DNA from: Caulobacteraceae bacterium
GTDB lineage: Bacteria > Pseudomonadota > Alphaproteobacteria > Caulobacterales > Caulobacteraceae
Assembly (NCBI GenBank): GCA_019695035.1
Contig: JAIBAU010000013.1
Span: forward strand, 1-64,000
DNA: 64,000 nt
Direction: 5' to 3'
Positions 25,727 through 32,559 of the stretch are shown here, piece by piece. Under the pieces are notes generated by a model that was given only the letters and a program-made list of their open reading frames with translations, was not told where the DNA came from and did no database searches. The position numbers and the translations under genes are program-made. Position 1 is the first letter of the stretch. Every line of letters begins with the position of its first letter.

Positions 25727-26995
25727 GTGAGCACCACGGCTGCACATCGCGCCATCGAGGCGGCGTTCCGTATCGAACAGGCCAGGCTCATAGCCGGGCT
25801 GGCGCGGATGACGCGCGATGTCGGGCTCGCCGAAGAACTGGCCCAGGACGCTTTGCTGGCGGCTCTCGAGAAGTGGCCGTCCACAGGGACGCCCGCCAAT
25901 CCGGGCGCATGGCTCATGGCCCACGCGAAGAAGCGCGCCATAGACCGGTTCCGCCGGACCAAAATGCTCGAGCGAAAGCATGCCGAGATCGGTCACGGAC
26001 TTGAGCAGGACCAGGCCGTGACGCCTGACCCTGCAGAGGCGATGGACGACGATGTGGGAGACGACCTCCTGCGCCTCATGTTCACGGCCTGCCATCCATT
26101 GCTGTCGGCCGAGGCGCAGACGGCGCTGACACTCCGGCTGATAGGCGGCCTGACCACGGATGAAATCGCGCGCGCCTTCCTGACGGCTGAATCGACCATC
26201 GCCCAGCGCATCGTGCGCGCAAAGAAGACGCTGTCGGACTCGGGAATATCATTTGAACTCCCACGCGGAGAGGATCGCAGCCGCCGCCTGTCGTCGGTGC
26301 TCGGCGTGCTCTACCTGATCTTCAACGAGGGCTATTCCGCCACAGCAGGTGAGGACCTGATGCGTCCAGCGCTATGCGAGGAAGCCATGCGGATGGGCCG
26401 AATCCTGGCGGAACTGGCTCCGGATGAACCGGAAGTCCACGGGCTCGTGGCCCTGATGGAGATTCAGGCGTCCCGGACGCCCGCCCGAACAGCCGCTGAC
26501 GGCTCTCCCATCTTGCTGCCCCAGCAGGATCGGTCGCGCTGGAGCCAGCTGTTGATCCGCCGCGGCCTGACCAGCCTAAGCCGGTCCGAGGCGCTTGGTC
26601 GCCCGGGTCCGTACGCCCTCCAGGCCGCCATAGCCGCTTGCCACGCCCGCGCGCGCACGGCCGCCGAGACGGACTGGTTGAAGATCGCGGCACTGTACGC
26701 CGACCTCGCTCTGATAAACCCCTCGCCGGTTATCGAATTGAACCGCGCCATGGCCGTGTCCATGGCCCATGGGCCGGCGGCAGCCTTGTCGATTGTCGAT
26801 GCCGTGGCGGAAGCCCCGTCCATGAAGGCCTATGCGCTCCTGCCAGCCGTGCGCGGCGATCTCCTTGCTCGCCTGGGCCGTCCTCTGGAAGCGCGCCTCG
26901 CCTTCGAGACGGCCGCGGCCCTCACGCGCAACGCGCGCGAAAGAAGGGTCCTTCTGGAACGCGCCGCGACCGTCGGCGCGGAAGCAGGCTTCTGA
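25727..26995 (+). CDS. ECF sigma factor with C-terminal extension (ECF42 type, DUF6596)
   Basis: This 422-residue protein is twice the length of an ordinary ECF sigma factor. Region 2 (AEELAQDALLAALEKWPSTG, AHAKKRAIDRFRR) lies at about residues 12-80 and region 4 (LIGGLTTDEIARAFLTAEST) at about 120-175. DUF6596 and TPR-like helices fill the rest, with LYLIFNEGYSAT as the landmark. No anti-sigma gene is present, and in this family the C-terminal domain itself controls activity. It starts with GTG, 69 bases after the VOC gene, at the end of the DGPF operon. Confidence 0.93.
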   Translation: MSTTAAHRAIEAAFRIEQARLIAGLARMTRDVGLAEELAQDALLAALEKWPSTGTPANPGAWLMAHAKKRAIDRFRRTKMLERKHAEIGHGLEQDQAVTPDPAEAMDDDVGDDLLRLMFTACHPLLSAEAQTALTLRLIGGLTTDEIARAFLTAESTIAQRIVRAKKTLSDSGISFELPRGEDRSRRLSSVLGVLYLIFNEGYSATAGEDLMRPALCEEAMRMGRILAELAPDEPEVHGLVALMEIQASRTPARTAADGSPILLPQQDRSRWSQLLIRRGLTSLSRSEALGRPGPYALQAAIAACHARARTAAETDWLKIAALYADLALINPSPVIELNRAMAVSMAHGPAAALSIVDAVAEAPSMKAYALLPAVRGDLLARLGRPLEARLAFETAAALTRNARERRVLLERAATVGAEAGF

Positions 26996-27152
26996 CGCAT
27001 TTGCCTGAACGGCAGACAACGGGGTGCTCAGCTTCGGCTCAGCCGAAGGGGCGCAGTTTGCAGCCATCGATCGGCGGTCCCCTGCCCCCAACGAGTATCG
27101 CCGGTCGTAACGTCGCCTCCTTCCCCGCAGTTCGGGGCGACGGGACTGCGAG
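26996..27152 (+). other. 3' region of the ECF42 operon with hairpins
   Basis: The 316 bases between the sigma factor and the next gene hold no gene. They contain a nested structure with arms CGTCGCC and GGCGACG around an inner CCCCG/CGGGG pair (about 27110-27141), then the terminator at 27153, then a 127-base promoter-proximal stretch before 27312. The tandem hairpins could be a processed 3' end. Confidence 0.35.
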
Positions 27153-27184
27153 AGGCCCGGGAGTTCGCTCCCGGGCCTTTTCTG
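27153..27184 (+). terminator. Rho-independent terminator after the ECF42 operon
   Basis: AGGCCCGGGAG (27153-27163), a TTCG tetraloop and CTCCCGGGCCT (27168-27178) form a perfect 11-base-pair stem followed by TTTTCTG on the plus strand. It is 157 bases after the sigma-factor stop. Confidence 0.9.
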
Positions 27185-27311
27185 CTGCGAGCGGCTCCCA
27201 AGGTAGATGAACGCGAGACAACGAGCCGCTCAGGTTCGGATCAGGGGTGAAGGGACATGGTGCGGTTGTCGACGCCATCACGGCGGCGACCACAGAGCTG
27301 GAGAGCCCGAA

Positions 27312-27746
27312 ATGAAAAAGTCTGTACTCGCCCTGGCCGCCGTCTCCGCGCTGACGGTCGCCCTTCCCGCCGTCGCACAGGACTACGGACGCAGCTACGG
27401 CCACGGCGGCTATGACCGCGGCGGTGACTATGGCCGCGGAGAGTACGGCCGCGGGGACTATGGACGGGGCGGATATGGCTCCGACGTCAGCCGTCAGATC
27501 GACCGCCTCGACGCGCGCATCGACCGCGCCCAGGCCATGCGACAGATCAGCTACCGCGAGGCCCAACGCCTGAACTGGCAAGTCGACGAGTTGCGCAGGC
27601 TGCAACGCGCGTACTGGCGCAATGACGGTCGCATCAACGGCTGGGAAAGCCGTGATCTGCAGAATCGCATCTATCGTGTCGAGACGTCGCTCCGATTTGA
27701 GCGCAGCGACGACAACGGGTACCGCGGCGGCTACCACCGCTACTAG
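27312..27746 (+). CDS. Secreted Gly/Tyr/Arg-rich protein of unknown function
   Basis: From the ATG at 27312 the protein has 144 residues: a signal peptide (MKKSVLALAAVSALTVALPA, cleavage near VAQ-D at residue 24-25), then imperfect short repeats of Y-G-R-G-x-Y-G-R-G at about residues 26-57. A helical region follows (SRQIDRLDARIDRAQAMRQI, REAQRLNWQVDELRRLQRAY) and the C terminus is again Gly/Tyr-rich. Such proteins are common in Caulobacterales and sphingomonads as secreted hypotheticals, without assigned function. It sits between two strong terminators and so is transcribed alone. Confidence 0.75.
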   Translation: MKKSVLALAAVSALTVALPAVAQDYGRSYGHGGYDRGGDYGRGEYGRGDYGRGGYGSDVSRQIDRLDARIDRAQAMRQISYREAQRLNWQVDELRRLQRAYWRNDGRINGWESRDLQNRIYRVETSLRFERSDDNGYRGGYHRY

Positions 27747-27759
27747 GCCCATGGTGCAG

Positions 27760-27806
27760 CGAAAGAATAAGGCCCGGGAGTTTCCTCCCGGGCCTTGTCT
27801 TTTTCA
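27760..27806. terminator. Bidirectional terminator between the Gly-rich gene and rplA
   Basis: A perfect 12-base-pair stem AAGGCCCGGGAG/CTCCCGGGCCTT (27770-27781 and 27786-27797) with a 4-base loop serves two convergent genes. On the plus strand it is followed by GTCTTTTTC, and on the minus strand by ATTCTTTCG. It closely resembles the terminator at 27153. Confidence 0.88.
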
Positions 27807-27819
27807 TCCTGACCCGGGG

Positions 27820-28512
27820 TCAGGCGGTGAAGCTGGCCGGATCGACCTTCACGCCCGGTCCCATGGTGGACGAGAGCGAAATGCGCTTCACGAAAGCGCC
27901 CTTGGCGCCTGAGGGCTTGGCCTTGTTCAGGGCGTCGATGAAAGCCTTGGCGTTGGCTTCCAGAGCATCCTGGGTGAAGGAGGTCTTGCCGATGCCGGCA
28001 TGAACGATGCCCGCCTTCTCGACGCGGAACTCGACGGCGCCTCCCTTGGCGTCCTTCACAGCCTGGCCGACGTTGGGCGTCACGGTGCCGACCTTGGGGT
28101 TCGGCATCAGACCGCGCGGACCGAGAACCTTACCGAGGCGGCCGACCAGGGCCATCATGTCGGGCGTGGCGATGACGCGGTCGAAGTCCATGAAGCCGCC
28201 GTTGATCTTTTCATACAGATCCTCGGCGCCCACGTGTTCGGCTCCGGCCGCGGTGGCCTCGGCCGCCTTGGCGTCCTTGGCGAAGACCGCCACCTTCACA
28301 TCGCGACCGGTGCCCGACGGAAGGTTGACGACGCCGCGCACCTGCTGGTCAGCGTGGCGAGGATCGACGCCGAGGTTGACGGCGATCTCGACGGTCTCGT
28401 CAAACTTGGACTTGGCGTTTTCCTTGACGACCTTCAGAGCGTCCGAGAACGGCATCAGGGCGTTGCGGTCGAAGTCGGTGAAGGCCTTCTGGCGCTTGCT
28501 GAGCTTAGCCAT
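27820..28512 (-). CDS. rplA: 50S ribosomal protein L1
   Basis: This 230-residue protein begins [20 protein letters not shown] and contains [19 protein letters not shown] and [20 protein letters not shown], the signatures of L1, which forms the mobile stalk near the ribosomal E site. It lies 5 bases after rplK. In E. coli L1 represses the rplKA mRNA through the leader, and a leader-like hairpin is present before rplK here. Its 3' end faces a bidirectional terminator rather than rplJ. Confidence 0.98.
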   Translation of the reverse strand: MAKLSKRQKAFTDFDRNALMPFSDALKVVKENAKSKFDETVEIAVNLGVDPRHADQQVRGVVNLPSGTGRDVKVAVFAKDAKAAEATAAGAEHVGAEDLYEKINGGFMDFDRVIATPDMMALVGRLGKVLGPRGLMPNPKVGTVTPNVGQAVKDAKGGAVEFRVEKAGIVHAGIGKTSFTQDALEANAKAFIDALNKAKPSGAKGAFVKRISLSSTMGPGVKVDPASFTA

Positions 28513-28517
28513 GTCTA

Positions 28518-28949
28518 TCAGGCCCCCGTCACTTCGAGGCCCATGGAACGGGCCGAGCCGGCAATGATCTTGGTCGCTTGATCCAGATCGTTCGCGTTGA
28601 GATCCTTCATCTTCTTCTCGGCGATCTCACGGCATTGCGCCATGGTCACCTTGCCGGCCACCGTACGGCCCGGGGTCTGGGACCCCGACTTCAGCTTGGC
28701 GGCCTGCTTCAGATAGTAGGAAGCGGGCGGGGTCTTGGTGACGAAGGTAAAGGACTTGTCCTGGTAGACGGTGATCACCGTCGGCAGGGGCGTGCCCTTC
28801 TGTTCCTTTTCGGTACGGGCGTTGAACTCCTTGCAGAAGCCCATGATGTTGACGCCGCGCTGACCCAGCGCCGGCCCGATCGGGGGCGAGGGGGTGGCGG
28901 AGCCCGCAGGCACCTGCAACTTGATATAGCCCAAGATCTTCTTGGCCAT
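28518..28949 (-). CDS. rplK: 50S ribosomal protein L11
   Basis: This 143-residue protein begins [20 protein letters not shown] and contains [20 protein letters not shown] and [16 protein letters not shown], typical of L11, which forms the GTPase-associated centre with L10/L12 and is a thiostrepton-site protein. It has the normal length. It follows nusG after about 113 bases that include a ribosomal-protein leader-like hairpin, and precedes rplA. Confidence 0.98.
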   Translation of the reverse strand: MAKKILGYIKLQVPAGSATPSPPIGPALGQRGVNIMGFCKEFNARTEKEQKGTPLPTVITVYQDKSFTFVTKTPPASYYLKQAAKLKSGSQTPGRTVAGKVTMAQCREIAEKKMKDLNANDLDQATKIIAGSARSMGLEVTGA

Positions 28950-28990
28950 TCTTCTCTCCTGTGTGGACTCCCCAGAGGGAGACCTGTGAG

Positions 28991-29022
28991 CCGTGGTGCG
29001 GAGTTAGCCGCTCCTCCCACGG
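28991..29022 (-). promoter_or_regulatory. rplK leader hairpin
   Basis: On the minus strand CCGTGG (29017-29022) and CCACGG (28991-28996) close a 20-base segment containing GAGGAGCGG and CTCCG that can pair further. This position and shape fit the L1/L11 leader element found before rplK in many bacteria. The assignment is by context. Confidence 0.45.
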
Positions 29023-29062
29023 ATTTGTCCGGCGGATCCGAAGGCCCGCCGGGTCGTGCAGC

Positions 29063-29644
29063 CTAGGACGATTTCTCGACCTGGCTGTATTCCAGATCGA
29101 CCGGGGTCTCCCGGCCGAAGATCGAAACAGACACGCGCAGACGCTCACGCTCCTCGTCCACGCTTTCGACGTGACCATCGAAGCTGGCGAACGGCCCGTC
29201 GGTAACGCGCACCTTCTCACCGATATCGAAGCGAATGGTCGAACGCGGACGTTCAACGCCTTCCTCGATGGCGCCGACTATGCGCTGCACTTCACGTTCG
29301 GAGACCGGAGCGGGCTTCGACTGCGAACCCAGGAAGCCCGTCACCTTCGGGGTGTTCTTCACCAGGTGATAGGCCTCGTCCGTCAGATCCATCTTCACCA
29401 GCACATAGCCCGGGAAGAACTTGCGCTCGGTGTTGACCTTTCGGCCCCGGCGGATTTCGACGACGTCCTCGGTCGGGACTAGGATTTCGGAGAACTTGTC
29501 CGCCAGGCCCTGGGCCTTGGCCTGTTCGCGCAGCGCTTCTGCGACCTTCTTCTCGAAGTTCGAATAGGCGTGAACGATGTACCACTTGTGGTTCGGGTTG
29601 GACGCCGGCTTGGCTTCGGTCGTCGCGGTTTCAATATCGGTCAT
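29063..29644 (-). CDS. nusG: Transcription termination/antitermination protein NusG
   Basis: This 193-residue protein has the NGN domain, with KWYIVHAYSNFEKKVAEALR and FFPGYVLVKMDLTDEAYHLV, and a C-terminal KOW domain with IGEKVRVTDGPFASFDGHVE. NusG binds RNA polymerase and couples transcription to Rho or to ribosomes via S10. It lies 7 bases after secE, the usual arrangement, and precedes rplK. The N-terminal leader of about 20 residues (ETATTEAKPASNPN) is slightly longer than in E. coli. Confidence 0.97.
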   Translation of the reverse strand: MTDIETATTEAKPASNPNHKWYIVHAYSNFEKKVAEALREQAKAQGLADKFSEILVPTEDVVEIRRGRKVNTERKFFPGYVLVKMDLTDEAYHLVKNTPKVTGFLGSQSKPAPVSEREVQRIVGAIEEGVERPRSTIRFDIGEKVRVTDGPFASFDGHVESVDEERERLRVSVSIFGRETPVDLEYSQVEKSS

Positions 29645-29651
29645 GTCGCGA

Positions 29652-29954
29652 TCAGCTCCCGAGCTTGATGAGGTACTTCACGGCCGTACCAAGCCCGACG
29701 TCCACAACGGCGAAGAACACCGTGGCCATGGCTACCATGATGAAGACCATCATCGAGGTGATCCAGGTCTCCTTGCGGCTCGTCCAGGTGATCTTGCGGG
29801 CCTCGGCGCGAACTTCCTTGGCGAACTGAACCGGATTGACGCGCTTCTTCTTGGGCGCATCGGCTTCCGGCGCGGCGATGGTGGTCGCCGCCGACGCCGT
29901 CGTCCCGGTATTGCGCGCGCCGCGGGTAAAGCCGCGCGTCCTGCTCTTGGCCAT
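29652..29954 (-). CDS. secE: Preprotein translocase subunit SecE
   Basis: From the ATG at 29954 the protein has 100 residues. A GTG one codon upstream is also possible, and AGAGGA lies before both. The N-terminal 35 residues are polar and Thr/Ala-rich. They are followed by the amphipathic segment NPVQFAKEVRAEARKITWTS and a single transmembrane helix near residues 65-90, the minimal SecE form. SecE stabilises SecY in the translocon. It sits between tRNA-Trp and nusG, the conserved order. Confidence 0.95.
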   Translation of the reverse strand: MAKSRTRGFTRGARNTGTTASAATTIAAPEADAPKKKRVNPVQFAKEVRAEARKITWTSRKETWITSMMVFIMVAMATVFFAVVDVGLGTAVKYLIKLGS

Positions 29955-30049
29955 CACACTCGTCCTCTGACCCGGGGCCCGGCGCCCGGATCGTCGTGAT
30001 TTGCATCGGTCGGGCCGCCAGCCGGGCGGGCGCGATCGACGTTAGATAG

Positions 30050-30125
30050 TGGCAGGAGTGGAGGGACTCGAACCCCCGGCCCTCGGTTTTGGAGACCGAT
30101 GCTCTACCAGCTGAGCTACACTCCT
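30050..30125 (-). tRNA. tRNA-Trp (CCA anticodon)
   Basis: A full cloverleaf reads on the minus strand from 30125. The acceptor stem AGGAGTG pairs with CACTCCT, the D arm contains AGCTCAGCTGGTAGAGC, the anticodon loop CTCCAAA (30088-30094) presents CCA at 30090-30092, the T arm has GGTTCGAGTCC, and the 3' CCA is encoded. The 76-nucleotide gene is directly upstream of secE, as in many proteobacteria. Confidence 0.98.
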
Positions 30126-30170
30126 ATCGCCGCGCAGCCAGCAAATGCTTGCCGCGCTTCGATCTCCGAA

Positions 30171-30213
30171 TAACGAACAGCGCGCCGGAAGGGCGTCCGG
30201 CCCCTCGGCGCGC
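30171..30213 (-). terminator. Terminator-like hairpin after the glycan locus
   Basis: GCGCGCC (30180-30186) and GGCGCGC (30207-30213) pair around an inner GGA..TCC segment. On the minus strand the hairpin is followed by TGTTCGTTATTC, a weak U-rich tract. It lies 28 bases after the last gene of the glycan locus and before tRNA-Trp, so it probably insulates the two. Confidence 0.55.
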
Positions 30214-30240
30214 ACGGCTCGATCGCCGGAGCCGGGTCGT

Positions 30241-32130
30241 TTAGCGCACGCGCCCTTGGGCGGCAAGGGGTAGGCCATCGTAGATGCGCTGCAATTTCAC
30301 AGCCTGCGCCTCCCAGGCGTGCTTCACCAGAAGGTCGGGTCGAGCGGCCAGCGCCCTCACATACCGGCTGCCGTCAGCCTCGAGCTCGACCAGCGCCCGG
30401 GCGAGCCCCGCGGTGTCCCCGGGTTCGTAGAGGGGACCGATAGGCCACTCCGCGAAGAGGCGGCGGATCGCGCCAGTTGAGCTCGAAACGACCGGCAAAC
30501 CCGCCAGGATGTAGTCGAAGATCTTGTTTGGAAGGCTCAGTTCGGCGTTGCCGTAGCTGTCCATCGGAATGATGCCGGCGTCAGCGTCGGCGATGAAGCC
30601 GGCGACCTCATCGTAGGGCAACAGCGCGCTCATGTGCACGCGGTCACGCACGCCCAGGGTCTTGGCATCATTGAGCAGGGCGTTGACGAACGGTCCGCGC
30701 GAGGCGGTGATGAGCGCCAGGTGCATGCGTGGAAACTGTGGCAAGACACGAATGACATGTTCGATGCCCCGGCCTTCCCGAACGCTTCCCGAGTGCACCA
30801 GAAGGGTCCGGTCTTCAGCAAGTCCCAGACGTTGACGCAGCGTCCGGCCTTTGTATTTCCGGCGATTGGCGAGCTTCTGAGTGTTGTAGATCACGGCATC
30901 GACGGGCCGGCCGTACTCGGCTTTCAGGCTTGCGGCCTGTTCTTCGCTCACACAGGTGACGGCGTCAGGCGCGGCGATGAAGTACCGCTCCCATTTTGAC
31001 CCTACGGCCTGTGCGTCGGGATCGATAATCTCGTACTCAGCGATGAACTCATGCACGTCGTGCACCCAGGCCGGCGGGCGGTCCAGCAACTCCCGCGCTC
31101 CACCCACGACGTAGATGGATTGGAAATCGTGGCTATGGATCACACTCGGCGGCGACGATAAGCGCTCGAGCACGCCCGCGAGCCAGCGCGAGAAGGCCGC
31201 CATCCGCAACTCACGCCGCACGCCCTGGTCTAGCGGGCCCCCGACCATCCGAAGACGCCGTTCGATCTCGACCCGCGGACTGGGGAACAGCACCACTGGA
31301 ACGCCCCCGCGGGTCTCCTCGCCAACGACATCTCCAGCCTCGCCTATCCCGACCAGAACCACGCGCTGTCCCAGATCGGCGACAGTCTCGGCGGTCTTTA
31401 CAACCCGAGCGTCTCGAAGGACGTCGTTGTCGACCACCATGAGCACCGAGGGCCGTAGATCGTTGATCTTCGCTGCGCCGGCCTGGATGGTGTCGGCGTT
31501 GGGTAGACCAGGCATCAGACTGTGCGCCCGATGGTCGGTGAACACCCGGATCTCCCTGGGCGGCGGCTCAGCCGCTTCCGGCAGCATCCGAAAGGCCATC
31601 CAGGACAGATAGCTCCGGTAAATCGGCTTGCGCGGAGCGTGAGCCACCAGCTCGAAGCAGCCTCGAAGGCATGCCGGTATGGCGGTGATCCGCCCTCTCA
31701 CCACATCGAAATCCGAGCAAAACTGCTCCGCAACCTCAGGGTCCGGCCGACTGAAATCCGGTTTCGTGAGCGCCTTCGGGTCGATCCCGAAGGTGATCCA
31801 GACACCACCGGGCTTGAGCAGCCGAGGCGCGCGCCACTCCATATCCCGAAGGTTTTGCGCGAGCTGGCCGAGAACAGGACTTACCACGACGACGTCGTAG
31901 GCCCGTTCGTCCGCTTCGAAATCACCCTCTAGCAGCCGGACGCGACCGCCAAGCTGGGTGCGGATCGCCTCAGCCGCACCTTCACGCGGGACAACATCAA
32001 TCACGCCGTCAGAGAAGGACGCCAGGTGCTCGATGCTCGCGCCGTCCTCGGAGCCCAGATCAAGCGCCCTGACTGAGCCGGAAATACCCAGCCCCTTCAA
32101 TAGATCGGGCAGGGAGTTGAGCTTGAGCAT
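30241..32130 (-). CDS. Methyltransferase-glycosyltransferase (GT4) fusion protein
   Basis: This 629-residue protein joins two enzymes. Residues 1 to about 200 form a SAM-dependent methyltransferase-like domain, with VRALDLGSEDGAS as the SAM loop and RLLKPGGVWITFG later. From about residue 225 comes a GT4-type glycosyltransferase with HSGSVREGRGIEHVIRVL and ELSLPNKIFDYILAGLPVVS. It is cytoplasmic, with no membrane segment. Its ATG overlaps the stop of the upstream 65-residue coiled-coil gene by one base (TGATG). A role in modifying a surface glycan is inferred from neighbours. Confidence 0.85.
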   Translation of the reverse strand: MLKLNSLPDLLKGLGISGSVRALDLGSEDGASIEHLASFSDGVIDVVPREGAAEAIRTQLGGRVRLLEGDFEADERAYDVVVVSPVLGQLAQNLRDMEWRAPRLLKPGGVWITFGIDPKALTKPDFSRPDPEVAEQFCSDFDVVRGRITAIPACLRGCFELVAHAPRKPIYRSYLSWMAFRMLPEAAEPPPREIRVFTDHRAHSLMPGLPNADTIQAGAAKINDLRPSVLMVVDNDVLRDARVVKTAETVADLGQRVVLVGIGEAGDVVGEETRGGVPVVLFPSPRVEIERRLRMVGGPLDQGVRRELRMAAFSRWLAGVLERLSSPPSVIHSHDFQSIYVVGGARELLDRPPAWVHDVHEFIAEYEIIDPDAQAVGSKWERYFIAAPDAVTCVSEEQAASLKAEYGRPVDAVIYNTQKLANRRKYKGRTLRQRLGLAEDRTLLVHSGSVREGRGIEHVIRVLPQFPRMHLALITASRGPFVNALLNDAKTLGVRDRVHMSALLPYDEVAGFIADADAGIIPMDSYGNAELSLPNKIFDYILAGLPVVSSSTGAIRRLFAEWPIGPLYEPGDTAGLARALVELEADGSRYVRALAARPDLLVKHAWEAQAVKLQRIYDGLPLAAQGRVR

Positions 32131-32327
32131 CAGGGAGCGGAGTTGTCGCGAAGCCCGGACTCGGCGACGTTCGGGCCCCGCTGGATCCCCAGCGTCACCT
32201 CATTGCGAAGCCGGGCGCGCGCCAGGGCACGCTCCGCCATGCGGATGCGGATCATCGCCTCCAGCAGCCGCAGATCCAGCTCGGCGCGCTCGACCCGGGC
32301 CCGAAGAGGATCCAGGGCGTCATCCAT
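32130..32327 (-). CDS. Small coiled-coil protein A of the glycan locus
   Basis: This 65-residue protein begins MDDALDPLRARVERAELDLR and is predicted helical for about 45 residues with heptad-like leucine and isoleucine spacing. It shares RVERAEL, then R-L/I-x-E-A and A-x-x-x-L-x-R, with the 53-residue protein encoded 14 bases upstream, so the two look like paralogues. Its stop overlaps the start of the fusion gene. No known family was recognised. Acting as a partner or scaffold for the glycosyltransferases is only a guess. Confidence 0.65.
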   Translation of the reverse strand: MDDALDPLRARVERAELDLRLLEAMIRIRMAERALARARLRNEVTLGIQRGPNVAESGLRDNSAP

Positions 32328-32341
32328 GATCCGACCTGACG

Positions 32342-32503
32342 TCAGCTCTTGGCGCGCCCCTGAAGGCGCTGCAGCTCTTCGCGCGCCTTGATCATCTTGA
32401 CCTGAGCCTCGATGAGGCGGGCCTGCAGCTCGGCGCGTTCGACGCGTTCCGTCAGCTCCACGAGTTCGGGACGCGGGGCGGGGGTATTGGACTTCGAGAC
32501 CAT
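32342..32503 (-). CDS. Small coiled-coil protein B of the glycan locus
   Basis: From the ATG at 32503, after AAGGAGAA, this protein has 53 residues (MVSKSNTPAPRPELVELTER and onward). After a short Pro-rich N terminus it is one long amphipathic helix containing RVERAEL, R-L-I-E-A and A-R-E-E-L-Q-R. It is a probable paralogue of the 65-residue protein just downstream. An in-frame extension to 32578 reaches past the ribosome site and is unlikely. Confidence 0.65.
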   Translation of the reverse strand: MVSKSNTPAPRPELVELTERVERAELQARLIEAQVKMIKAREELQRLQGRAKS

Positions 32504-32559
32504 GAGTTTCTCCTTGGGTTCGGTTCTAGGGATGCGGAGCAGCGTTGCAAATGGCTTTG

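Noticed and set aside
27267-27290. A second TGTCGA followed by CGAC before the Gly-rich secreted protein gene
   Set aside because: The spacing is 14 bases rather than the 17 seen at the DGPF operon, so an ECF42 promoter is not supported.
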